Shown piece by piece: positions 42,586 to 51,229 of a stretch of DNA of 64,000 nucleotides. Position 1 is the stretch's first letter. Each line of letters starts with the position of its first letter. The translations under genes were made by a program, and so were the position numbers. The notes beneath the pieces were generated by a model. That model saw nothing but the letters and a program-made list of their open reading frames with translations. It was not told where the DNA came from and did not search any database. Source of the stretch: JANPLD01 sp964445765 (GTDB lineage Bacteria; Pseudomonadota; Alphaproteobacteria; Rickettsiales; UBA8987); the NCBI GenBank assembly GCA_964445765.1, contig CAYULD010000003.1, positions 124,001 through 188,000 of the forward strand. Reading direction: 5' to 3'.

Positions 42586-43523
42586 TGTTATCAAGAGTTG
42601 CAGAAAATTTATATTGGCTTTCAAGATATGTTGAGAGAGCTGAAAATATATCAAGGATAATTGATGTAAACCATCACCTAATGCTTGATATGCCTTCTGG
42701 AAGCCTTACTGAGCAGTGGGAGCCATTAATTATTGCACTAGGTGAAGAAGAAAATTTCAAGAAAAAATATTCAAATTTTAGCAAAGAAAAGGTTATAAAT
42801 TTTCTTACCTTTGATGAGGATAACCCAAATTCAATCATAGCTTCGGTTAATTCTGCCCGCTTTAACGCTAGAACGGTTAGAGAATCAATTTCACCTGAAA
42901 TGTGGGAGGAGCTTAATAATCTATATCACAATATTAAAGAATATAAGGAAGAATATTTTGACGTTGAAGACCATAAAGAATTATTTGATAACATTATAAA
43001 AACCAGCCATTTATTCGTTGGCACCACTGATAGAACCCTAATGCACGATGAAGGTTGGCAATTTATAAGGCTTGGCAGAATGCTTGAAAGGGCTGATAAA
43101 ACCAGCAGAATTTTAGACTTAAAATATTTTATTTTATTGCCATCTGTTAATGATGTTAACACACCACTTGATGATATTCAGTGGGGTGCATTGCTTAAAT
43201 CTGCAAGTGCTTTTGAATCATATAGAAGGGTTTATAATCACATTAACTATGATTCAATTTTACAATTTTTAGTTTTAGAAAAAGATTTACCAAGAAGTAT
43301 AAGATATTGCGTAAATGGTGCTTTAAGAACTATTACAAATATATCGCCAGAATTTAAGGGTAATGCGTTTAATAGCTTATATAATCTTTCAAAAGAGTTG
43401 GAGCATAAAAAAGTGCAGGAAATCAAACATTATGGCCTGCACGAATATGTTGATTTAATCCAGCAAAAACTAAATGATATCGGCGATGGAATTTATCAAG
43501 ATTATTTTTATAAAGTAGTTTAA
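42585..43523 (+). CDS. Alpha-E domain protein
   Basis: 312 residues starting at the ATG (42585), with GAGGG as SD inside the antitoxin gene; an in-frame GTG at 42582 is less likely. MLSRVAENLYWLSRYVERAENISRIIDVN and DRTLMHDEGWQFIRLGRMLERADKTSRILDLKY are the two repeats that define the alpha-E helical family. It works with the circularly permuted ATP-grasp and transglutaminase proteins. A second transglutaminase and proteasome-like protease, often found in the same cluster, are absent from this window. Its 3' end overlaps the next gene by four bases. Confidence 0.9.
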   Translation: MLSRVAENLYWLSRYVERAENISRIIDVNHHLMLDMPSGSLTEQWEPLIIALGEEENFKKKYSNFSKEKVINFLTFDEDNPNSIIASVNSARFNARTVRESISPEMWEELNNLYHNIKEYKEEYFDVEDHKELFDNIIKTSHLFVGTTDRTLMHDEGWQFIRLGRMLERADKTSRILDLKYFILLPSVNDVNTPLDDIQWGALLKSASAFESYRRVYNHINYDSILQFLVLEKDLPRSIRYCVNGALRTITNISPEFKGNAFNSLYNLSKELEHKKVQEIKHYGLHEYVDLIQQKLNDIGDGIYQDYFYKVV

Positions 43524-44113
43524 GACCTTTTGTTTTCTTGGGGTTTGGATGGAGATGCTTGGCTTAAAATAAATTTCCTTGATGGGGGAGGATTTTTACA
43601 TTTCCCTTTTTCAATTACTACATAAAGTTCAAGATTATTAAATTTATCAATTTTACAAATTATTTCTTTAGGCTTTAATTCAGCAAAATGTTTTAACATT
43701 TTTTCAGCAACAAAATTTGCAAGTTTTGGCGGTGGATTTTCTTGATTTTTTCTATTGTAAATATAATCTGTAATTGCTTGATTATATGCATTAATATCTT
43801 CATTAGAAAATTGATGAGAGTTTGCAAATTTTGGCTTAATACCAAGTATTCTAAAGTCATTTTCTTCAATTATTATTTTATAATCTCTGATTGAAAAAAA
43901 ATCCCCTTTACTATCAAAATAATCGCCTAATTGCTTTGAAAAATATTGGCTATGAAAAAAATGTTTATGTTCATATTTTTCTTTAAGTGAGGCGTGAAGT
44001 TTTTTAGAAAATTCATCATCAACATAAATGCCGTAATATCTAAGTTTAGCTTGAAAACCTTCTAAGCTAATTTCAAATGGATTTTGATTTTTCTTTTTGA
44101 ATAAATTAAACAA
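43520..44113 (-). CDS. Conserved-looking hypothetical protein
   Basis: 197 residues, no family recognised and no signal peptide or membrane segment. It starts MFNLFKKKNQNPFEISLEGF and contains GIYVDDEFSKKLHASLKEKYEHKHFFHS, DYKIIIEENDFRILGIKPKF and a basic, proline-rich tail (KGKCKNPPPSRKFILSQASPSKP). It converges with alpha-E, overlapping by four bases at the stop codons. The NtrX-like gene is about 160 bp upstream in the same direction; co-transcription is possible but not supported by spacing. Confidence 0.6.
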   Translation of the reverse strand: MFNLFKKKNQNPFEISLEGFQAKLRYYGIYVDDEFSKKLHASLKEKYEHKHFFHSQYFSKQLGDYFDSKGDFFSIRDYKIIIEENDFRILGIKPKFANSHQFSNEDINAYNQAITDYIYNRKNQENPPPKLANFVAEKMLKHFAELKPKEIICKIDKFNNLELYVVIEKGKCKNPPPSRKFILSQASPSKPQENKRS

Positions 44114-44274
44114 CTAATAAAATTTTAGGTTAATGACATAATTACTATATCATAAAAACACTAAAAATTGGTTAATATAGACTAAAAATTATTGATATTT
44201 TTATGTTTGTTAAAAAAGCCCCCAAGCAATCTAACATATTGATTTGTAAGTTTTTTTTGCAAAATGGTGGCGAA

Positions 44275-45681
44275 TTAAGCAACATCCTTGAAAACAGGGC
44301 CTTTGCCAAGCTCAAGCGATTTTAGCTTGCGATGTAATGCAGAACGCTCCATACCAACAAAGGAGGCCGTTCTAGAAATATTACCGCCAAATCTGTTGAT
44401 TTGAGCAAGCAGATATTGCCTTTCAAATAATTGTCTTGCATCCCTAAGTTTCAAGCTCATCAATTCTTTGTTGCTATTTTCTAAGAAATCACCCGCAGAG
44501 CCTGCAATAATTTCTTTCGGTAACATTGAAGATTTTATATTATCAGATGCCTCACCCGGGTTCATAATTAAAAGCCACTCAACAACATTCATTAATTGAC
44601 GGGTGTTTCCCGGCCAATCATATGATTGAAGAGAAATAAAAGCCTCATTGGTAAATCTTCTTCTAGGTAAATTATATTTTGCAGAAAAATAATTCTTAAA
44701 ATATTCCGTAAGCATTGGAATATCATCACGCCTTTCTGCAAGTGATGGAATTGTTAATTCAACAACATTAAGCCTGCTGAATAAATCACTTCTAAATTCA
44801 CCTTCTTGAATTTTTCTAGCAATATCAGAATTAGTAGAAGAAATTACCCTAACATTTGATTCAATTAATTTAGTGCCACCGTTTCTGCTAAATTTGCCAT
44901 CAGTTAAAAATTTTACTAATTTATTTTGCAAATTTTTTGGAAGATCACAAACTTCACTAATATATAATGTGCCACCATTTGCAACTTCAAGCAAACCAAC
45001 CTTTCTAGCGGGTGAATTAAAACCGCCTTTATCCTCGGTGCCAAAAAGAACATCATCAAGCTCTTCAGGGTCATAATTATAAACATCAAAGCGAACATAA
45101 GGGTTATTCGCCCTTTTAGATTCAATGTGCAGACGCTCCGCAACAAATTCTTTACCAACGCCAATATCACCTTTAATAAAAACTCTGCTTTCAGTTTTTG
45201 AAATTCTATCTATATCCGCCCTTAAAGTTTTGATTGCGTTAGATTCACCATACAAAAAATCTATCTGCTGGGTTTTGTCGTTAAGCTCCCTATTTTCTTT
45301 AATCAAACGAGAAGATTCAACCGCTTTATTAAGCGTGTGGATTAGTTTATCTTGCTTGAAAGGCTTTTCAATATAATCATAAGCACCAAGTTTGAGAGAG
45401 CGAAGGGCGGTTTCAATATTGCCATGACCGCTAATCATAATAACTGGAATTTCAGGGTATTTCTTTTTAAGAAGTTCAAGAATTCCAAGCCCATCAAGCT
45501 CACTATCTTTAAGCCATATATCTAAAATTACGGCTTCTGGCTGTTGTTCAGAGATAACATTAAATGCGTCTTGAGAGTTTTTTGCCTTAAATGGCTGGTA
45601 GTTAGCATCTTCAACTATATCAGAAATGAGTTCTAATATATCCTTTTCATCATCAACTATCACAACTTTATTTTTAGACAT
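44275..45681 (-). CDS. NtrX-like response regulator with degenerate sigma-54 activation motif
   Basis: 468 residues from the ATG at 45681, preceded by GGGTGGG as SD; an ATG at 45693 is the alternative. The receiver has acceptor D54 (AVILDIW) and the K of IEKPF. The AAA+ domain keeps Walker A GDIGVGKE (about 171-178). Where sigma-54 activators have GAFTGA it has GGFNSPARK, and the Walker B D-E is ISE (GGTLYISEV). So contact with sigma-54 is unlikely. The C-terminus is a Fis-type HTH (NRFGGNISRTASFVGMERSALHRKLK). Two perfect palindromes lie upstream. Confidence 0.9.
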   Translation of the reverse strand: MSKNKVVIVDDEKDILELISDIVEDANYQPFKAKNSQDAFNVISEQQPEAVILDIWLKDSELDGLGILELLKKKYPEIPVIMISGHGNIETALRSLKLGAYDYIEKPFKQDKLIHTLNKAVESSRLIKENRELNDKTQQIDFLYGESNAIKTLRADIDRISKTESRVFIKGDIGVGKEFVAERLHIESKRANNPYVRFDVYNYDPEELDDVLFGTEDKGGFNSPARKVGLLEVANGGTLYISEVCDLPKNLQNKLVKFLTDGKFSRNGGTKLIESNVRVISSTNSDIARKIQEGEFRSDLFSRLNVVELTIPSLAERRDDIPMLTEYFKNYFSAKYNLPRRRFTNEAFISLQSYDWPGNTRQLMNVVEWLLIMNPGEASDNIKSSMLPKEIIAGSAGDFLENSNKELMSLKLRDARQLFERQYLLAQINRFGGNISRTASFVGMERSALHRKLKSLELGKGPVFKDVA

Positions 45682-45758
45682 AAACCCACCCATTGGTTAA
45701 TTTTTAGTAAAAAATATAATAATCTTTTAGTGTTTTGCAAGAATTAACTTAAAGTTGA

Positions 45759-45776
45759 ATCTGCAAAAATGCAGAT
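45759..45776. promoter_or_regulatory. Palindromic operator, site 1 of the NtrX-like pair
   Basis: ATCTGCAAAAATGCAGAT, the reverse complement of the sites at 24035 and 24102 and a perfect dyad. It lies 78 bp before the NtrX-like start and upstream of the likely -35, an activator-like position. Confidence 0.8.
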
Positions 45777-45825
45777 AATTAGCAACCTTAATTATACCAT
45801 AAAAAACAATAGCTTATCATAATAA

Positions 45826-45843
45826 ATCTGCAAAAATGCAGAT
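45826..45843. promoter_or_regulatory. Palindromic operator, site 2 of the NtrX-like pair
   Basis: A second ATCTGCAAAAATGCAGAT, 67 bp from site 1, exactly the spacing of the pair at 24035/24102. Confidence 0.8.
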
Positions 45844-46085
45844 ATTTAGTAAAATATTATAAAAAATATTTTTATCACTATTGCCAATAAAAACAATCAA
45901 TAATAAATTTTATTGCTTTTAATGTTGCATAAATCCATCGTTGTAATATTGCAACCTTTAAGCCTTATTTCAAGTAACAAATAAATTAATATTATTATAG
46001 TATTAATTTTGTAACAAGGAAGTATTGTTTTGTTGTATTTTTACATCTAGCATTTAATGAATCTTAAAAATTAAAAATTTATAAA

Positions 46086-46382
46086 ATGAATATTTTCATA
46101 ATAGATATAACTTACACAAAACCTATTGAAGTTATTGATAAGGCTGTTGCAGAACATCGGGCTTATTTGGATAGATTTTATGCCTCAAATAATTTAATAT
46201 TTTCTGGCAGAAAAAACCCAGTAACAGGTGGTGTTGTGGTTGGGATGTTCACAGATATTAAAGAGGCAGAGAACTTTGTTGCTAGCGATCCATTCAAAAT
46301 AAATAATTTAGCTGATTATAAAATAACGGAATTTAACCCTGTAAAATATAATCAAAAAGTGAAAGATGTTCTAGGATTTTAA
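46086..46382 (+). CDS. YciI-family protein
   Basis: 98-residue ferredoxin-like protein: MNIFIIDITYTKPIEVIDKAVAEHRAYLDRFYASNNLIFSGRK with the conserved H and D of the YCII fold, then GGVVVGMFTDIKEAENFVASDPFKINNLADYKITEFNPVKYN. The biochemical role of the family is not settled. It starts a six-gene unit (yciI-bioC-bioD-RDD-purB-holC); bioC follows after 8 bp. Confidence 0.85.
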   Translation: MNIFIIDITYTKPIEVIDKAVAEHRAYLDRFYASNNLIFSGRKNPVTGGVVVGMFTDIKEAENFVASDPFKINNLADYKITEFNPVKYNQKVKDVLGF

Positions 46383-46390
46383 TTATAAAA

Positions 46391-47137
46391 ATGGATATTA
46401 AACAAAAAATTGCTGATGAGTTTTCAAAATATGCTGAGAGCTATAATAAAAATGCAATTCTACAAAAAAATGTTGCTATAAAATTAGCAGAAAAAATCAA
46501 AAAAAATATTTCTGATAACCATAATATTTTAGATGTTGGGGCTGGAACAGGCTTTGTTGCTGAGTTACTTTCAGGTGTAGATATAATTCAAAGCGATATT
46601 TCATTTGAAATGTGCAATATAAATAAAAAATTTGGCAAAAGCGTGGTTGCTGATTTTGATTTTCTTCCATTTTATAATAATTATTTTGATTTTATAATTT
46701 CGTCATTAGCTTTGCAGTGGTCTTTGGACTTAAGAAAAACCTTCGCGGGAATTTATAAAATATTAAAATTTAATGGTCATTTTGCTTTTGCTATTTTTGG
46801 AGAAAAAACCCTGCAGGAGCTTAGATTTTGTAGTAATGAAATTGGTGTTGTAACAAATAATAATTTTTATTCTTCAAACCAAATTAAAGAATTTTTAGAA
46901 GAAAATAATTTCAAAATTATTAGTGAAGAAAAACAACATAATATAGAAAATTATAAAACTTTGCTTTCTATGTTGAACTCAATGAAATCAATAGGTGCAG
47001 GGGTTAATTTAGATGAAAATAAGAAAAATTTATCTAAGTCTCAAATAAAAAAAATTGAAGAAATTTACTTAAAAAATTATCAAAATAATATTCAAACTAG
47101 TTGGGAAATTTATTATTTTATAGCACAAAAAAACTAA
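46391..47137 (+). CDS. bioC: BioC-like malonyl-ACP O-methyltransferase
   Basis: A SAM methyltransferase of 248 residues. IADEFSKYAESYNKNAILQKNVAIKLAEKI is the standard BioC opening, HNILDVGAGTGFVAELL is motif I, and SSLALQWSLDLRKTFAGIYKILKFNGHFAFAIFGEKTLQELR is the motif of this enzyme. BioC masks the malonyl carboxyl so fatty acid synthase can build the pimelate arm of biotin. bioD follows at 7 bp. bioA, bioB and bioF are not in this window, so this is part of the pathway. Confidence 0.88.
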   Translation: MDIKQKIADEFSKYAESYNKNAILQKNVAIKLAEKIKKNISDNHNILDVGAGTGFVAELLSGVDIIQSDISFEMCNINKKFGKSVVADFDFLPFYNNYFDFIISSLALQWSLDLRKTFAGIYKILKFNGHFAFAIFGEKTLQELRFCSNEIGVVTNNNFYSSNQIKEFLEENNFKIISEEKQHNIENYKTLLSMLNSMKSIGAGVNLDENKKNLSKSQIKKIEEIYLKNYQNNIQTSWEIYYFIAQKN

Positions 47138-47143
47138 ATTTTT

Positions 47144-47827
47144 ATGAGTATTTTTATAACATCAACCGGCACAAATATTGGCAAAACTTATATAAATTGT
47201 TTGCTAATTGACTTCATCAAAAATATAAAAAAGAAAAATATTTCAGCCTTTAAGCCAATTATAAGCGGTTTTAATTTTGATGAAACCCCGAATGATTTAT
47301 CAGAAATATGTGAGGCTTTAGGTTTGGAATATAATAAAAATAATATTAAAAAAATTTCCCGTTACTTTTTCAAAGAGCCACTTTCCCCTGATATGGCAGC
47401 TAGAATTTCAGGTGAAAAAAATGCAGAAATTTCAGAGATTATAAAATTTATCTCAGAAAACCAAAATAAAAATAGTGATTATATAATCATAGAAGGGGCT
47501 GGAGGGGCTTTTGTGCCTATAAATGAAAATGAAAATACTTCTGATTTAATTGCTAAAATTTCAGATAAAATAATCTTGGTTTGTGGCAGTTATCTTGGCT
47601 CTTTAAGCCATACAATTTCTTGCATAAGCGCAATGAAAGCAAAAAATATTGCACCTGATTTGATAATTATTTCCCAAAATTTAACTACTAAAGATGAGCT
47701 ATATATAAATATTGAAGAAACTATTAAATCATTAAAAAATTTTACTGATATTCCGATAATATCAGTTGCTCATAATAAAAATTTTTCTAAAAAAGCTATA
47801 GAGGAAATAGAATTTTTAATTTTGTAA
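47144..47827 (+). CDS. bioD: Dethiobiotin synthetase
   Basis: ATP-dependent carboxylation closing the ureido ring in biotin synthesis. It has 227 residues. The P-loop ITSTGTNIGKTYIN is at the N-terminus, FKPIISGFN follows, and IIEGAGGAFVPINENENTSDLI is the second family signature. It lies directly after bioC; the RDD gene starts at its last base (47827). Confidence 0.9.
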   Translation: MSIFITSTGTNIGKTYINCLLIDFIKNIKKKNISAFKPIISGFNFDETPNDLSEICEALGLEYNKNNIKKISRYFFKEPLSPDMAARISGEKNAEISEIIKFISENQNKNSDYIIIEGAGGAFVPINENENTSDLIAKISDKIILVCGSYLGSLSHTISCISAMKAKNIAPDLIIISQNLTTKDELYINIEETIKSLKNFTDIPIISVAHNKNFSKKAIEEIEFLIL

Positions 47828-48465
47828 TGAATTCAGAAAATCAAATTGATAGCTCAAAAATTCACTATGCAGGTTTTAGCATAAGGTTTTTAGCACAAAT
47901 TATTGATACTATTTTTATAATGCTATTATTTATTCCACTGGGATATATTATTCCAGATGCGAAAAATGAAATGCCAAATGAAATCATAGAAGCATATAAA
48001 CTTCATTCTCAAAATGAAATTACTGATGAAGAGCTTACAAATATTGCCGCACCTTATTTGATAAATGAATTTTTGCCAAAATTAATAAATGTTTTTTTAA
48101 TTCAGCTTTTTATAGTTGGTGTAGTTTTTATAATTCTTTGGCATTACAAAAGCACCAGCCCCGGTAAAGCCTTGCTTGGCTTAAAAATTGTTGATGCAGA
48201 AACCCTAAAGCCGTTAAGTTATGCACAATCATTTTTAAGATTTATTGGATATTTTATTTCAATAATTCCGTTTATGTTTGGTTTTACTATGATAATGTTT
48301 AGCAAGAAAAAACAAGGGCTTCACGATAAAATTGCTAGAAGCCTTGTAATTTATAACCGCAATTATGATGAGGCTTGGGAACAGAAAAAAGCTAAATATC
48401 AGCTATATTTCTTCCTTGCGGCGTTAACAATTTTAATAATTATAATTACATCAAAGGGTTTATGA
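47827..48465 (+). CDS. RDD-family membrane protein
   Basis: 212 residues. The name-giving Arg and Asp are seen in AGFSIRFLAQIIDTIFIMLLF, and SPGKALLGLKIVDAETLKPLSYAQSFLRFIGYFIS is the second signature. Three to four transmembrane segments are present. RDD proteins include sodium-related and unknown transporters. It overlaps bioD by one base and purB by four, so it lies inside the operon. Confidence 0.85.
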   Translation: MNSENQIDSSKIHYAGFSIRFLAQIIDTIFIMLLFIPLGYIIPDAKNEMPNEIIEAYKLHSQNEITDEELTNIAAPYLINEFLPKLINVFLIQLFIVGVVFIILWHYKSTSPGKALLGLKIVDAETLKPLSYAQSFLRFIGYFISIIPFMFGFTMIMFSKKKQGLHDKIARSLVIYNRNYDEAWEQKKAKYQLYFFLAALTILIIIITSKGL

Positions 48466-49769
48466 TTCCTAGATATACAAGAAAAGTAATGTCTGATATT
48501 TGGCAAGCTGAAAATCGCTTAAAAATCTGGCGGGATATTGAAGTTTTTGCCTGTGAAGCAATGGCAGAAATTGGCGTTATACCTAAGCAATCGGCGGAAA
48601 ATATTTCAAAAAATGCACCAACAAAATTTTCTCAAGAAGATATAAATAAAATTGATGAAATTGAACAAATAACCAAGCACGATGTTATAGCTTTTTTAAC
48701 TCACTTAGCTGGTTTTATTGGCGATGATTCTCGCTTTGTGCATCAAGGTATGACATCAAGTGATGTTCTAGATACTTGCCTTGCAGTGCAGTTAAAACAA
48801 GCGGGTGAACTTCTGCTTGATGATTTAGAAAAAGTTTTAATCGCATTAAAAGAAAAATCTTTTGAACATAAATATACCATCACTATTGGCAGAAGCCACG
48901 GCATCCACGCGGAGCCTGTTACTTTTGGCTTAAAACTTGCTAGCTTTTATGCAGAATTTGAACGCAATAAAAACCGCCTGCAAGCTGCAATTAAAGATGT
49001 TGCAACTTGTGCAATTTCTGGTGCAGTTGGCACATTTGCAAATATTAATCCTTACATTGAAGAATATGTAGCAAAGAAATTAGGCCTAACGCCAGAGCCA
49101 ATTTCAACGCAAGTAATTCCAAGAGATAGGCACGCAGAATTTTTTGTCACGCTTGCAGTTATCGCAAGCTCAATAGAAAGGCTTGCCACAGAAATTCGTC
49201 ATTTGCAACGCACAGAAGTTTTAGAAGCAGAAGAATTTTTCTCAAAAGGGCAGAAAGGCTCATCAGCTATGCCACATAAAAGAAACCCAGTTTTAAGCGA
49301 AAATTTAACTGGTCTTGCAAGAATTGTTCGTGGCTATGCAATTCCAGCTTTAGAGAATGTAGCACTATGGCACGAGAGGGATATTTCCCATTCTTCAGTT
49401 GAGCGAATGATTGCACCTGATGCAACCGTTACCCTAGATTTTGCATTAGCAAGGCTTGAAGGTTTAGTTAAAAATTTATTGGTTTACCCTGAAAATATGC
49501 AGAAGAATATGGATAAATTAGGCGGTTTGCATAATTCTCAGCGAGTATTATTAGCATTAACACAAAAAGGCTTCTTGCGCGAAGATGCTTATGCGATTGT
49601 TCAAAGAAATGCCATGAAAGTATGGCAAGATGGCAGAGATTTTTTAACTGAGCTAAAAAGCGATAGCGAGATAAAATCCAAAATGTCTGAGCAAGATCTT
49701 GAAGATTGTTTTGATGATACTTATCACATAAAAAATGTTGATTATATTTTTAATCGGGTTTTCAAATAA
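48462..49769 (+). CDS. purB: Adenylosuccinate lyase
   Basis: Fumarate-releasing enzyme used twice in purine synthesis. At 435 residues it has the short-form length. HDVIAFLTHLA, RFVHQGMTSSDVLDTCLAVQ, GRSHGIHAEPVTFGLKL and the signature loop GSSAMPHKRNPVLSENLTGLAR with the catalytic Ser are present. The start overlaps the RDD gene by four bases. Confidence 0.97.
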   Translation: MIPRYTRKVMSDIWQAENRLKIWRDIEVFACEAMAEIGVIPKQSAENISKNAPTKFSQEDINKIDEIEQITKHDVIAFLTHLAGFIGDDSRFVHQGMTSSDVLDTCLAVQLKQAGELLLDDLEKVLIALKEKSFEHKYTITIGRSHGIHAEPVTFGLKLASFYAEFERNKNRLQAAIKDVATCAISGAVGTFANINPYIEEYVAKKLGLTPEPISTQVIPRDRHAEFFVTLAVIASSIERLATEIRHLQRTEVLEAEEFFSKGQKGSSAMPHKRNPVLSENLTGLARIVRGYAIPALENVALWHERDISHSSVERMIAPDATVTLDFALARLEGLVKNLLVYPENMQKNMDKLGGLHNSQRVLLALTQKGFLREDAYAIVQRNAMKVWQDGRDFLTELKSDSEIKSKMSEQDLEDCFDDTYHIKNVDYIFNRVFK

Positions 49770-49784
49770 TTTTATAATTTATTT

Positions 49785-50228
49785 ATGATTTCATTTTACC
49801 AATTAAGCTCAAGCCCAATAGAGCAAGCATTGCCGGTGCTTTTAGAAAAAGTAATTAGCACAGGAAATAGAGCCGTTTTGCGTTGCAAAGATAAAAATTT
49901 GCTAAACGAAATTGATAATGCATTATGGGCGGTTGGTGGCACTAGGTTTCTTCCACACGGCACAGAAAATGAAGATTTTAAGGAAGCCCAACCTATATAT
50001 TTAACCTCTGCAAATGATAACCCAAATGGTGCAAAATTTTTGGTTAATATTGGTGTTTTAGATGATGATTATTTCAAAAATTTTGAAAGAACATTATTAA
50101 TTTTTAGCCAAGCAGATAGCAAAGAAACTGAAAATGCTAGAAAATTATGGAAATCATTAAAATCAAATGAAAATCTAAGCCTTAAATTTTATAAGCAAAA
50201 TGAAAAAGGTGGCTGGGAAGAGGGTTAG
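49785..50228 (+). CDS. holC: DNA polymerase III chi subunit
   Basis: 147 residues of the HolC fold: SFYQLSSSPIEQALPVLLEKVISTGNRAVLRCKDKNLLNEIDNALWA, then FLPHGTENEDFKEAQPIYLTSANDNPNGAKFLVNI and FSQADSKETENARKLWKSLK. Chi links the clamp loader to SSB. It is the last gene of the yciI-to-holC run, 15 bp after purB. Confidence 0.88.
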   Translation: MISFYQLSSSPIEQALPVLLEKVISTGNRAVLRCKDKNLLNEIDNALWAVGGTRFLPHGTENEDFKEAQPIYLTSANDNPNGAKFLVNIGVLDDDYFKNFERTLLIFSQADSKETENARKLWKSLKSNENLSLKFYKQNEKGGWEEG

Positions 50229-50262
50229 GTTGGTTGATGGTTAATGGTTTATGGTTGTTATA
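50224..50262. repeat. GGTTNATGG short tandem tract
   Basis: The end of holC and the following bases hold GGTTAGGTTGGTTGATGG, then TTAATGGTTTATGGTTGTT. It is a related tract in the opposite orientation to the one at 5209-5243. The ATTCGGGGTATGGC near 50289 resembles family F. Confidence 0.5.
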
Positions 50263-50324
50263 ATGCAAATTATTCTAGAAAGAAAATTCGGGGTATGGCA
50301 GCTTATCACTTGCACTCAGAAAAA

Positions 50325-51218
50325 CTAATCTCTAACTTCCTGAAGAACTTGGGAAAGGTAGCGGTGATAATCAGAAGATGTGCTGTAAGTTTTAATTAAT
50401 TCTTCAAATTGGTTTGCAGAAATAAAATTTTTTCTAAAGGCAATTTCTTCTAAACAAGCGATTTTTACACCTTGCCTTTTTTCAATGGTTTGAATAAAAT
50501 TCGCAGAATCTAAAAGCGAATCTGGCGTGCCAGCATCAAGCCAAGCAAAGCCTTTTCCAACTTTGATAACATTTAATAAACCTTTTTCCATATAGGCCCT
50601 GTTGACATCAGTAATTTCTAGCTCCCCCCTTGCAGATGGCTTAAGATTTTTTGCAATATTTATAACTTCATTATCATAAAAATATAAGCCAGTTACTGCC
50701 CAATTTGACTTCGGTTGCTTCGGCTTTTCCTCTATTGAAATTGCCTTATTATTTTTATCAAGCTCAACAACACCATATCTTTGCGGATCGCTAACTCTAT
50801 ATGCCATCACAGACGCACCTTTTTTAAGGCTAAGAGCGTTTTGAAAATCTTCACTGATTTCATTTCCTAAAATTTCAGAGCCGTAAAAAATATTATCACC
50901 AAGTATTAAACAAGAAGAATCATCTTTAATAAAATCTTCTGCGATAATGAATGCTTGTGCAATTCCCTCTGGTTTTTCTTGAATTTTATATGAAAAATTA
51001 ACACCATATTGGCTGCCATCACCTAAAAAATTTGCGATGATTGGAATATCCCTTGGTGTGCTAATAATTAAAATATCTTTCAACCCAAAATTCATTAATA
51101 TTGCAAGCGGATAATGTATCATCGGCTTATCATAAACCGGCAGAATTTGCTTGCTGATTGCGTTTGTCATAGGTTGTAAGCGAGTTCCACTACCACCTGC
51201 TAAAATTATTCCTTTCAT
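50325..51218 (-). CDS. rfbA: Glucose-1-phosphate thymidylyltransferase
   Basis: First enzyme of dTDP-L-rhamnose synthesis (RmlA). It has 297 residues. MKGIILAGGSGTRLQPMTNAISKQILPVYDKPMI is the nucleotide-binding signature, LGDNIFYG and VYRVSDPQRYGVVELD are clear, and VTGLYFYDNEV follows. It is divergent from the rmlB-rmlC-rmlD run and lies 11 bp downstream of the GT2 gene on the same strand. Confidence 0.95.
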   Translation of the reverse strand: MKGIILAGGSGTRLQPMTNAISKQILPVYDKPMIHYPLAILMNFGLKDILIISTPRDIPIIANFLGDGSQYGVNFSYKIQEKPEGIAQAFIIAEDFIKDDSSCLILGDNIFYGSEILGNEISEDFQNALSLKKGASVMAYRVSDPQRYGVVELDKNNKAISIEEKPKQPKSNWAVTGLYFYDNEVINIAKNLKPSARGELEITDVNRAYMEKGLLNVIKVGKGFAWLDAGTPDSLLDSANFIQTIEKRQGVKIACLEEIAFRKNFISANQFEELIKTYSTSSDYHRYLSQVLQEVRD

Positions 51219-51229
51219 AATTTTATATT

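Larger units (their letters stand above)
45682..46085. other. Intergenic control region between the NtrX-like gene and yciI
   Basis: About 400 bases without a gene. It holds a possible NtrX promoter (TTGCAA at 45735-45740 and TATATT 16 bp on, minus strand), the two 18-bp palindromes, and a further near-palindrome GTTGTAATATTGCAAC at 45940-45955 that may serve the yciI-bio operon. Confidence 0.5.
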
